Positions 36,601-44,249 of a stretch of 46,241 nt of DNA are shown here, one piece after another (position 1 is the stretch's first letter; each line of letters starts with the position of its first letter). This DNA is from Gammaproteobacteria bacterium. GTDB taxonomy: Bacteria; Pseudomonadota; Gammaproteobacteria; GCF-002020875. Under the pieces are notes generated by a model. That model saw only the letters and a program-made list of their open reading frames with translations, was not told the DNA's origin and ran no database searches. The stretch is taken from contig JABGQL010000142.1 in NCBI GenBank assembly GCA_018648825.1, forward strand, positions 1-46,241, read 5' to 3'. Both the position numbers and the translations under genes were made by a program.

Positions 36601-36736
36601 GGCAACCAGCCTCGCCTTTGGGCTCACCTCAGCCACCCTGATTGCCATCTTTCTGGTTCCCGCCATCTACTGTATTCTGGATGACTTTGATGCACTGGGC
36701 GAAGTAGAACCTGTCAACAACGGACAAACATTATGA
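33620..36736 (+). CDS. RND efflux pump permease (AcrB/HAE-type)
   Basis: This 1038-residue proton-driven inner-membrane pump is a normal RND length. TM1 lies near residues 12-32, two large periplasmic loops follow TM1 and TM7. The proton-relay Asp pair is in GIGLLMDDAIVIAENIASR. C-terminal TM8-12 include GMIGIYMLLALQFRGYLAP and SMIGMASLFGVVVNDSILLVVF. Substrate cannot be predicted. It overlaps the adaptor by 4 bp at the 5' end and the outer-membrane factor by 4 bp at the 3' end, so the three components are translationally coupled. Confidence 0.96.
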   Translation: MINWFTHHPNASNLLMVAIVLLGLVSLPNLQRETFPEIENDKVQVSVPYRGATATEVEDAICQRLEEATESVVGLDEVRCESREGRGVATLVKMEGTDMARFLDDIKSGVDAIDDFPEDAELPITEELGRTGAVASIAITGPEDPITLKAYAEAVKSRLKKQANVADITIQGFSDHQLRIEIPAERLRQFGLSAADIANTIQKQSIGTPSGQLEGDQEDILLRFDDQRKGITALEELVVISGQSGAAIKLGQIATIRDQFEQAERKVSFDGKRAAILNITKTQQQDILIIFDQVAAFVKQEQAVAPAGITLTLTQDRSSPVRDRLKMLLDNGIAGLSLVFLVLWLFFSFRYSFWVTMGLPVSFLGALFILPMMGVTINMISMVGLLIGIGLLMDDAIVIAENIASRLAQGDRPMEAATTGIRQVLPGILSSFTTTVLVFGSLAFISGEIGQVLRVMPIVLLVVLSVSLIEAFLVLPSHLGHSLKHIDKREASRFRQSFERGFDALRERFFGPLIDFAVEQRYFTLGLIIMLMLLAVAMPAGGKLKFVGFPAIEGDLLEARILLPQGTPLSRTEAVVKQLTDALEQTNQHFQGRQPEEQDLVQHVTVIYGENPDAHETGPHVARIITDLLSGEVRDGSLDEFRQVWREKSGLLTDVIAITFVEPTVGPGGRQLDIRLIGGNLNHLSDAAAEVKQWFGSYAGVIDLNDDLRPGKREYQLHLKEGAGVLGLDAQQVSNQLRAAFQGIKIDEFPLGSETYEVDLRLTANNRGSSGDLDQLTIMGRNGALIPLDVVVNIEESRGWARIHRVDGERAVTIQGDVQSEVANAQELLTLASKELFPALIQKYPGLQVDVQGQSNESAKTGKSIIRNVALGMIGIYMLLALQFRGYLAPITVMAVIPTALIGVVFGHMAMGLDLTLPSMIGMASLFGVVVNDSILLVVFIRDARAQGIAVPVAAKQAGRARFRPILLTSITTIAGLIPLLTETSLQAQILIPLATSLAFGLTSATLIAIFLVPAIYCILDDFDALGEVEPVNNGQTL

Positions 36737-38076
36737 ACAGATCACTAGCCACCATTATTACTACAGCACTCACCCTGCTCTCCGCCCCCTTGCAAGCAGA
36801 GGATCTGCTAGAGGTGACCCACTATGCACTGGAACAAGATCAGCAGTTAGCCATATCTCGCTTGGACCTATCGATACAGCAGGAGCAACAGTATCAAGCA
36901 GGTGCCCTGCTACTCCCCGCCCTCTCCACTGCGGCCTCTTATAAGTATGGAGATAACTCTCGTTATGCAGACCAAAACCGCACTGCAGCCTATAGCTTCA
37001 ATCTGACCCAAAGCCTCTACCGTCCAGAACTGCAGAAACAGCTGGAGAAAACCGTGGTGTTAACCCAGGAGCGTGAGCTGGTGCTCAACCTGACCCAGCA
37101 ACAGCTGCTGTTGCGTGTAGCCAATGCCTATTTTGATCAACTCTCTGCGGAGGATTCTCTGCAATTAGCGCAACAAGAGCACAATGCGATTGCCGAACAG
37201 CTTAAACAGATCCGTCAAAAATATGATGTGGGCAGCGTATCAATGATTGATCTACAGGAGGTTCAGGCTCGTTTTGATTTGGTTAATGCACAGCAAATCT
37301 CTGCCAAGGCTGCCGTCAGTAATAGCCGTGAGCTGCTGTTTGAGATGGTCAACCGTGACCTCTCTGCATTGCAGCCCTTAACTACTGAGTTAACTACCGA
37401 GCTGCTATTAGCACCATCCGCCACGGATAGTGCTAATAGTGTAGAGCCATGGATTAAACAGGCGATCAACAACAATATCGAACTACAGCAGCTGGAGAAG
37501 CAGCTACGTTCTGCCACGTTATCTACCGAGATTGCTCAATCAGCCTACCACCCAAAAGTGGACCTGGTCGCTCAGCTGGCTAGCAGTGACAACAGCAATA
37601 GTAATTATGGTAGCGACAGTGACAGTTACTCCGTAGGGATTCAGGCCACATTGCCTCTGTTCAATGGCGGCTCTACCCGCTCAAAAGTGGCTCAGGCACG
37701 TCTCCAAAGAGTGCGTATCGAGGCCCAGCAAGAGCAGAAAAAACGTAGCACCATCAAGATCATCCGTTCCAACTATCTGGCGATTCAAACGGCTATAGAG
37801 CTGGTTAAGGCGCAGACTCAGGCGCAGCTCTCCGCACAGAGCGCCTTCCATGCCACCCGTAGTGGCATAGAGGTTGGAACACGCACCACCGCCGATCTGC
37901 TTGATGCGCAGAGAGAGCTTTATAGTACCCAGCGCGATCTGGCTCGTTCCAAATATGAGCTGATACTGGCTCAACTCAATCTGAAACAGTCTGCCGGAGT
38001 GTTGAGTTTGGCAGATATTGAGGGGGTGAATCGGTTATTAGACTACTCTCCCCTCAAGCATGTTGTAGGCAGATGA
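36733..38076 (+). CDS. TolC-family outer-membrane efflux channel
   Basis: This 447-residue protein has a signal peptide (about 1-22: IITTALTLLSAPLQAED) and two repeats of the TolC alpha-beta barrel fold (first repeat VTHYALEQDQQLAISRLDL and SLYRPELQKQLEKTVV; second IKQAINNNIELQQLEKQLRS and IQATLPLFNGGSTRSKVAQAR). The tail is YELILAQLNLKQSAGVLSLADIE. It completes the RND tripartite system. Its last 34 bp overlap the convergent REC-kinase gene. Confidence 0.95.
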   Translation: MNRSLATIITTALTLLSAPLQAEDLLEVTHYALEQDQQLAISRLDLSIQQEQQYQAGALLLPALSTAASYKYGDNSRYADQNRTAAYSFNLTQSLYRPELQKQLEKTVVLTQERELVLNLTQQQLLLRVANAYFDQLSAEDSLQLAQQEHNAIAEQLKQIRQKYDVGSVSMIDLQEVQARFDLVNAQQISAKAAVSNSRELLFEMVNRDLSALQPLTTELTTELLLAPSATDSANSVEPWIKQAINNNIELQQLEKQLRSATLSTEIAQSAYHPKVDLVAQLASSDNSNSNYGSDSDSYSVGIQATLPLFNGGSTRSKVAQARLQRVRIEAQQEQKKRSTIKIIRSNYLAIQTAIELVKAQTQAQLSAQSAFHATRSGIEVGTRTTADLLDAQRELYSTQRDLARSKYELILAQLNLKQSAGVLSLADIEGVNRLLDYSPLKHVVGR

Positions 38077-39428
38077 GCCCTAAAGCAGCGACCCACCCCA
38101 TTTTCACCCGCTTGAGCGATGATCTCCCCTTTTAGGGCGGCAACAAAATTGGCAATATTATGTAGGTCGGCTCCCCCTTCAGCAACATGCCCCCGCTGCA
38201 GTGAAGAGAATATACCCTCTTTCTCTTCTGCGCTGGAAAATCCGGGACCACTATCCGTCACTCGAACTTCAAAGGCACTTTGGGAGGGCTTGCTGTCGGC
38301 ATAAAGTGAGGGTGATGAGGCACCTAAACGAATAATGTCCAGCTTAATAAAGTGGTTAGATGGCAATGAGTCACTCTCTCGCACTAAATCCATAATCGAG
38401 TCGAGCGCACTTTTTAACAAGCTGACAATTAACTGTTGCAGGGGGTGTTTAGGCAGATGTAGCTGTTGCAAAGAGTCATCTACGTTGCACTCAAAACGAA
38501 CACCCAACCGAGTCATCACCCCCTCTAAAACCGCTACAATCTCGTCAACAACCTCTTTGATATCAAAATCACTACACCAAAATGGTGTCCCCTCTTTGAC
38601 TGAATTACGCTGATTCTCCAACATCACCTTCATATAACGGATGACCTCGTGTGTAGAGTCGAGATTGGAGGAGAAGTAGTGGTCGCCAAACTCTTTTAGG
38701 ACCAATCCAACCTGCGTATGGTCGGGCCCCTTCCCTCTCTTCTCTTCACTTGGGTTGGGATCAAGTAGCAGTGTACTTAACCCTTTAATCTGCTCACGTG
38801 CCATTTCCAGCTCCTGCAGGTAGTAATCAATTCCTGCAATGGCATTGCCAAAGTTGTGCAAAATAAAGGAGCTTACTTCAGAGACCCCTCCATGATAAGC
38901 CGCCTCCATCTCTGATTTTGATACGCTCTGTTCTAAGTCACGGTCTTTTTGCCAGCTCTGCGTCAAATTACGAGCAAGCTGAAAGATCTCTTCATTCACA
39001 AATGGTTTTTTCAACAGTAGTACATCGTGCTCCAGTACTTGGTGCAGCTCATTCGCAGTACGGTCAGCAAAAGCGGTGACAACAACGATATAGATACGAC
39101 TGTCTAGTTTACGCAACTGTCGTGCGGTCTCTAGCCCATCAATCCCCGGTGGCATGCGCATATCGATAAAGGCAAGTGGAAAGGGGTGTCCCTCCTGTAT
39201 CGCCTGACGGGATGCAGCAACCCCCTCTTCTCCTTGGTCTGCCGTGGTGACTAGAAACCCCTCCTTTTTCAGTTCTAACTCAGGAGCCGTCTCTGCTTCA
39301 GTTACATCACCAAAATAGTTAATAGGGGCTGTTGCGGCCTGAGGTTGCAGTATGGAGAGGTAGGACTCCAGTAGAACCTGATCATCATCAATTACCAGTA
39401 CTGGGATAGAATATTCACTCATTATCAT
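38043..39428 (-). CDS. REC-kinase fusion with expanded receiver and HNFGN box (cassette B)
   Basis: This 461-residue cytosolic protein has an N-terminal receiver with acidic pocket VIDDD, phosphoacceptor Asp89 in FIDMRMPPGIDG, and KKPF (140-143). About 30 residues are inserted between helix 1 and strand 2, just as in the cassette A regulator. The linker is helical, then the kinase box VSSFILHNFGNAIAGIDYY with His191, and HATPase-like sequence to DSGPGF and GGADLHNIANFVAAL. The N-box region (LLKSALDSI) and lid are degenerate (SLLKSALDS in place of N-NA-DA), so ATP binding may be weak. It overlaps the 1197-residue kinase by 4 bp upstream and the TolC-type gene by 34 bp at its 3' end. Confidence 0.87.
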   Translation of the reverse strand: MIMSEYSIPVLVIDDDQVLLESYLSILQPQAATAPINYFGDVTEAETAPELELKKEGFLVTTADQGEEGVAASRQAIQEGHPFPLAFIDMRMPPGIDGLETARQLRKLDSRIYIVVVTAFADRTANELHQVLEHDVLLLKKPFVNEEIFQLARNLTQSWQKDRDLEQSVSKSEMEAAYHGGVSEVSSFILHNFGNAIAGIDYYLQELEMAREQIKGLSTLLLDPNPSEEKRGKGPDHTQVGLVLKEFGDHYFSSNLDSTHEVIRYMKVMLENQRNSVKEGTPFWCSDFDIKEVVDEIVAVLEGVMTRLGVRFECNVDDSLQQLHLPKHPLQQLIVSLLKSALDSIMDLVRESDSLPSNHFIKLDIIRLGASSPSLYADSKPSQSAFEVRVTDSGPGFSSAEEKEGIFSSLQRGHVAEGGADLHNIANFVAALKGEIIAQAGENGVGRCFRAHLPTTCLRGE

Positions 39429-42400
39429 GCTCCTTTTGAGGTGACAGAGGGACTCTTCTCCCCGCTATTTGAGTTCATCAAAGCCTTCTTGGCTGAGAGC
39501 GGTAGCTCAATAACCATATGGGCTCCATGCCCCTCCTCTCTATTTTTAGCTAAAACCATACCATCGATTGACTGTACAAAGGTAGCTACAGAGTGCAGGC
39601 CAAAACCGGTACCCCGCTCTTTTGTAGTTTCACCTCGTTGGAAGATGCTCTTTAGTTTATTTGGGGCAATGCCACAGCCGTTATCAATGATCTCAATATT
39701 GAAACGATCGGGTTGAATCGGTTTTACCTGAATAGCCAATACCCCCTCAAAAGAGCTGATCTTTTCATTCTGCTCATTTCTATACTGCTGAATCGCCTCT
39801 CGACTGTTCTTGATGAAGTTGCCGATCATCTGCATGAATGGGTTATAAGGTAGCTCTACCTCATCGATCTCATTAGAGATCTGCATCTGAACTCGTACAT
39901 GATATTTTTGATTAGAGTCCTCCTGCATGCGAACTCCATCACGCAGTGCACGTTCTAATGAGAAGCTAGAGACGTAGAATGCACGCTCTGCTGAGAGTGA
40001 CTGCTGCAGACTAATAATATCTGCCATGTGGTCTGTGGTAGAGAGGATGGCCTCTCTGATCTTCTCTACCCCCTCTAGGCGCACCTCTCTCAGGTCGGTA
40101 ATGGCCATCTGTAACCCTTGTTGCAACCGTTTAGGATCATCCACCTTTAGCCCGGCCTCTAACGCCTGCTCCATCTCCTCTAAACGCTTCACCGATTGCC
40201 CCAAGCTCTGTGCACGATGCATCAAGCCACTCACCGCATTGCCAATATTGTGCAACACATTGGCCCCCATCTCTGCCAGTCCCCCTTGGTAGGCCGCTGT
40301 ACGCTCAGCCTGCTCCAGCTCATGCTGCTCGGTTACATCATTGATGACCAGTAGCTGTGACTGTTCGATCTCTTGTTCATTAGAAAAAAGCAGCGCCAGT
40401 GGCTGGTCCAATAACAACTCTGCCTCCACGTTGAGTGTCCGCTCTGCCTCTTTGTTAAGAAATTGGATATTGCTCCAGCCGTCTACCAGCAGTGCTGCAG
40501 GCATCTCCGGCTGCTCCAGAAGCGTGGGGTCAAGGGTTCCACTGTATTGGATCTCATCAGCCAGTGAGCGCTGCAAGGTGATGTCGTGCATCGACTCCAA
40601 AACGGCCCAGACCTCTCCATCTTGATTACGGATCGGGTAGTAGTTTAGGCTGACACGACGCTCTTGGCCTGAGTCGAGATGAAGGTGAACCCCCGATGTG
40701 GGCGTTTGGTAATTGACATCATGGATTGGGCAGGGGTGCTCCTCTTCCGTTTGTTCAATTTCCCAACAGGGCCTATCACTTCCATGAGAGACCTGATAAC
40801 AGCAGAGTGGTTTTCCTGTTTTATCAAGCACACCTTGCTCGGTAACCTGCAGATCAGGCATCCCCTGAAGGTAATTCTGGTTTGCTGCCAACAGTTGATG
40901 CTGCAGGTTAAACAGTGCAACTTTATGCACTTTGACCTGCAGCATCAATTGTTGAAGTTCTAATAGAGAGACCCCTTTCTGCGTGTGCTCGGCAATGCCA
41001 GCGATCTCGGATAGATCCTCAACCAATAGCAGGCACTGGTGGCCCCACATCTCTTCATGATAGAAAGGGATTAAACTTAATGAAAATTGCTTCTTCTCTC
41101 CAGTAGTGGTGGTCATGGGGATTGAGAGACCATGATGGGCCTGCTTTAGGCGGTGTCCGGGATAATACAGATATTTCCGCACATCACTGTCCAAGGTCAT
41201 TCCGAGACGCTCCATCTGTAGGTCATTCAGGCGAAAGTAAGCCTGACGGAGCAAGTTGAGGCGCTGGAGTCGATAACGTTTAACCACCTCCGTCTCAACT
41301 TCAATCGAGTACTCTTGATCGATCTGTTGTTGAGACTCCATCTGCTGCTGCAGTAGGGGGGGGATATGTAACTGTTGGAGTAGTTGTTGAGTGGTTTCTG
41401 GCTGCCCTTCTCTATACAACAACTTCATATGCCGATTCATGGTGGTGATCTTTCCCCCTTGAATGGTGGCAATTGCCTCTGGCATGGAGTGGATCACCCC
41501 TCGTACAAACTTGGTTTGATCATGAAGGTGACGGTGAGACTCTCTTAACTCTTTAATCTGATTTCGTATCTGTGAACTCATTCGATTTACACCGTTGGCC
41601 ATATCACGAAACAGATCATTTCTCTCCCCGGTATCCGCTTGCAGCTCTAACTCCCCCTCTGATATAGAGACAACGGTGGTTACCAACTCCATTGCTCGTG
41701 CAACCTTGTAACGCTCCTCCTCCTTGATATCATGAAGAATACTGGTTAGTGCACGTTGGCTATCCAGCAGTTTCTGCTGCTGCTCAACCACTTCACTGAT
41801 ATCTTTGGCCACAATAATCAAACTCTCCGGTTCATCCCCTCCCCCTTCAAGTAGAGAAACATTGACTAAAACAGGCACCTTTTCTCCTCCCTTTTTGCGG
41901 TACTGAGCCTTCAGGTTACGCAGTATGGTTCCCCCTTCGGCGGCCTCCAGATGCAGTTGTGCTTTAACCTCCCCCCAGTCACTGTCTGATAACAGTTGAC
42001 TCCGTTGTAGGTAGTGAATCAAGGGGTGATGCAGATCAACAGACTCAATTAAACGACCAAAAGGTGCCCCCAGTAATCGGTCGGCAGGGTAATCGAGTAG
42101 CTGAGAGGCTTCATGATTAAACAGTTTGATACGCCCTTTGATATCCACCTGAATCAGCGCTTCAGGGGTACTCTGTAACAACCGTTCTAGGCGGTTGTGC
42201 TCATGCTCAATGGTGGAGTGTCCTTGCCGGATTGCGGCTGACATCTCATTGAATGAGTCTGCAATGGCACCTAACTCATCCTGATAGGGCCACACCATCT
42301 CTACACTATAATCACCGGATGCAATTTGTTGTGCCAACAGGCGCAGCTGTTTAATCGGCAGAAAAAAGCGCACAGAGAGTACCCACAGCACCAGCAACAG

Positions 42401-43018
42401 CAACAAGATAAGTATAGTAACCATCAGAGAGGCAATATTGATTCTGCGCTCTCGGTTTTTGACCTCTTGCTCATAAGAGAGTGCATACTGCTGAATGATC
42501 TCTTCAATATCTTCTTCCAGAAGATGTCGCTGCGCATCAAACTGCTGCAACAGAAATCGACTCTGTTCCATCCATTTTAGAGGGTGCTCTTTAGTGGCTA
42601 ACAAACGAGCAGCGGTATTGAAAATTTCACGCATGTAGTTTCTAAAACTGGTACGCAGTAGCTCCAGCCGGGAGGCCACTCTATGGTCTAGTTTAGATGC
42701 TTCAACCAGTGCTTCAAGGGTATCCAGCTGCTTAAAAAAGAGTCCGGGTAACTTGGCGCTCTGCAGTAGATGCTTTTCACTACGTTCCACAACGCTGGAG
42801 AGTGCCAGTACCTGGATATTGAGTGCAGGACCTCCAAGATGATGAATAATCTCCAGAATTTCTGTGTGTACCCGTTGCTGCTGTTGTGCCTCACGATTAC
42901 CTTGTGAGAGTAGTAGCTGCCCTAAAAACATCCCCAGTAGTGAGATCACCCCTAAAAATAGCACTAGTGAGATAAGTATGGTGCGAACTGAGAGCTGAAA
43001 TTTAAACTGTTTTTTCAT
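39425..43018 (-). CDS. Large multi-PAS membrane histidine kinase with HNIGN box (cassette B)
   Basis: The 1197 residues hold TM1 at about 12-34, a helical periplasmic domain (about 35-190), TM2 at about 192-218, HAMP (SGDYSVEMVWPYQDELGAIADSFNEM), and PAS (STPEALIQVDIKGRIKLFNHEASQLL). Long helical and PAS-like regions follow, including one with a cysteine cluster (LCCYQVSHGSDRPCWEIEQTEEEHPCPIHDV), then another PAS. The core is [19 protein letters not shown] with His923, N-box GNFIKNSREAIQQ, G1 IDNGCGI, TTKERGTGFGLHSVATFV. A stretch ADIISLQQSLSAE sits between box and ATPase. It is preceded by a PstS-like binding protein (12 bp) and overlaps the REC-kinase fusion by 4 bp. Confidence 0.92.
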   Translation of the reverse strand: MKKQFKFQLSVRTILISLVLFLGVISLLGMFLGQLLLSQGNREAQQQQRVHTEILEIIHHLGGPALNIQVLALSSVVERSEKHLLQSAKLPGLFFKQLDTLEALVEASKLDHRVASRLELLRTSFRNYMREIFNTAARLLATKEHPLKWMEQSRFLLQQFDAQRHLLEEDIEEIIQQYALSYEQEVKNRERRINIASLMVTILILLLLLVLWVLSVRFFLPIKQLRLLAQQIASGDYSVEMVWPYQDELGAIADSFNEMSAAIRQGHSTIEHEHNRLERLLQSTPEALIQVDIKGRIKLFNHEASQLLDYPADRLLGAPFGRLIESVDLHHPLIHYLQRSQLLSDSDWGEVKAQLHLEAAEGGTILRNLKAQYRKKGGEKVPVLVNVSLLEGGGDEPESLIIVAKDISEVVEQQQKLLDSQRALTSILHDIKEEERYKVARAMELVTTVVSISEGELELQADTGERNDLFRDMANGVNRMSSQIRNQIKELRESHRHLHDQTKFVRGVIHSMPEAIATIQGGKITTMNRHMKLLYREGQPETTQQLLQQLHIPPLLQQQMESQQQIDQEYSIEVETEVVKRYRLQRLNLLRQAYFRLNDLQMERLGMTLDSDVRKYLYYPGHRLKQAHHGLSIPMTTTTGEKKQFSLSLIPFYHEEMWGHQCLLLVEDLSEIAGIAEHTQKGVSLLELQQLMLQVKVHKVALFNLQHQLLAANQNYLQGMPDLQVTEQGVLDKTGKPLCCYQVSHGSDRPCWEIEQTEEEHPCPIHDVNYQTPTSGVHLHLDSGQERRVSLNYYPIRNQDGEVWAVLESMHDITLQRSLADEIQYSGTLDPTLLEQPEMPAALLVDGWSNIQFLNKEAERTLNVEAELLLDQPLALLFSNEQEIEQSQLLVINDVTEQHELEQAERTAAYQGGLAEMGANVLHNIGNAVSGLMHRAQSLGQSVKRLEEMEQALEAGLKVDDPKRLQQGLQMAITDLREVRLEGVEKIREAILSTTDHMADIISLQQSLSAERAFYVSSFSLERALRDGVRMQEDSNQKYHVRVQMQISNEIDEVELPYNPFMQMIGNFIKNSREAIQQYRNEQNEKISSFEGVLAIQVKPIQPDRFNIEIIDNGCGIAPNKLKSIFQRGETTKERGTGFGLHSVATFVQSIDGMVLAKNREEGHGAHMVIELPLSAKKALMNSNSGEKSPSVTSKGA

Positions 43019-43030
43019 TATCAGGCTCTG

Positions 43031-43864
43031 CTACGGCAGTGGTGCATACCCCAGTGCTTTAACAATTTCCTGACCTTCCCGGCTCAACAAAAAATCAATA
43101 AAACGCTGCTCCATGACTCCCGGATTACCCAAAGTAACCAAGTTTAGTGGCCGCTTGCCCAACGGGTAGCGGTTACTCAATATATTGCTGAAAGTTGGCT
43201 CATAACCATCACTACGTAGCATTTTGACGGCTACTCCAAGAGATTGAGCATAACGGGTCGCGCCAATGGAGACAAAGGTGATGGCATCTGGGTCAGCCCC
43301 AACAAAGATCAGGGCCTCTACATTGGCCCCCACCTGATAGTCCTCTTTTAATGGCTCTCCCTCTAATCCAGCATACTGTTCAAGTTGCTTACGGATAGAG
43401 CGCCCCGGTTCCTTGACAACCGTGACTACGGGCCGCTCGCTCCCACCCAGCTGACTCCAGAGACGAACCTCTCCGGTCAGTAGTGATCTCAGTGTTTTTC
43501 GGTCCATCTCTTTTAATGGATTATCTTGATTCACCACTACGGCATTTCCATCAATCCCTATGGTGAAAGTTTGCAGTTCAGCCCCTAAAGCAAGTGGGCT
43601 ATCCCCCAGACTATTTAATTCACGGGAGACCATTGCAATACTGTTTTTCCCCTGTAGCAGATCTTCAATCCCTACATGGCTACCGCCTCCCCAGCTCTGA
43701 ACTTTACCCAAGCCCTTTGCCTCAAACTGCTCTGCTGCTTGACGTATAATGGGGAGAAAGGTGCTTGAACCACTGATTACAATGGCTTCTTGTGCAACCA
43801 CCATACTCCAACTGGTGAACAACAGTACACCGATCATTGACCTCTGTATCCAGTAGCGGCTCAT
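43031..43864 (-). CDS. PstS-like periplasmic phosphate-type binding protein (orphan)
   Basis: This 277-residue secreted protein has a signal peptide of about 25 residues (MIGVLLFTSWSMVVAQ). The PBP-like opening IVISGSSTFLPIIRQAAEQFEAKG, then SWGGGSHVGIEDLLQGKNSIAMVSRELN, is typical of PstS-like proteins (SGS loop and G-GS-G). Later EPGRSIRKQLEQY, and AITFVSIGATRYAQSLGV. No pstCAB genes accompany it. It lies between hemerythrin (7 bp) and the 1197-residue kinase (12 bp), so it is most likely a ligand carrier for that kinase. Ligand is inferred to be an oxyanion, not shown. Confidence 0.9.
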   Translation of the reverse strand: MSRYWIQRSMIGVLLFTSWSMVVAQEAIVISGSSTFLPIIRQAAEQFEAKGLGKVQSWGGGSHVGIEDLLQGKNSIAMVSRELNSLGDSPLALGAELQTFTIGIDGNAVVVNQDNPLKEMDRKTLRSLLTGEVRLWSQLGGSERPVVTVVKEPGRSIRKQLEQYAGLEGEPLKEDYQVGANVEALIFVGADPDAITFVSIGATRYAQSLGVAVKMLRSDGYEPTFSNILSNRYPLGKRPLNLVTLGNPGVMEQRFIDFLLSREGQEIVKALGYAPLP

Positions 43865-43871
43865 GAGTTAT

Positions 43872-44249
43872 TCAGCGCCTTCCTTCCACCCAGTGTACAT
43901 ATTCCATATCAGCCTTTTGAATATGCTCTACCAACCACTGCAGCAGAAAAGTGTGTAACGATTGTGGGTCAACAGCGTTCTCTTTCAATGCGGAAACTTG
44001 GTCACGCAGTTGTCGATGAAGCTTCTGGTGCGCCTCCAGTCCCGGCCACCCGCTAGTACGACAAAGCGCCTCTTCATGCTCAAAATGGGTCAAGGTATAC
44101 TCCATCAATCCATTGATAATTTGTGCCAGAGGTGCAGTACTCCCGTTATCCAAAGCCTGTTCTAGTGCATTGATCATATTGAATAGCTTTTGATGCTCAC
44201 GATCAATCATCTCTATTCCGGTTTTCACCTCTTCATTCCACTCAATCAT
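43872..44249 (-). CDS. Bacteriohemerythrin
   Basis: This 125-residue non-haem di-iron protein binds O2 in a four-helix bundle. Metal ligands are visible in order: REHQKLF, THFEHEEALC, EAHQKLHRQL, WLVEHIQKADMEYV, matching the H-HxxxE-HxxxH-HxxxxD pattern. Its start overlaps the stop of the Cache/PAS sensor by 4 bp and its stop is 7 bp before the PstS-like gene, so it is an integral part of cassette B. It may sense or deliver O2 or protect against NO. Confidence 0.95.
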   Translation of the reverse strand: MIEWNEEVKTGIEMIDREHQKLFNMINALEQALDNGSTAPLAQIINGLMEYTLTHFEHEEALCRTSGWPGLEAHQKLHRQLRDQVSALKENAVDPQSLHTFLLQWLVEHIQKADMEYVHWVEGRR

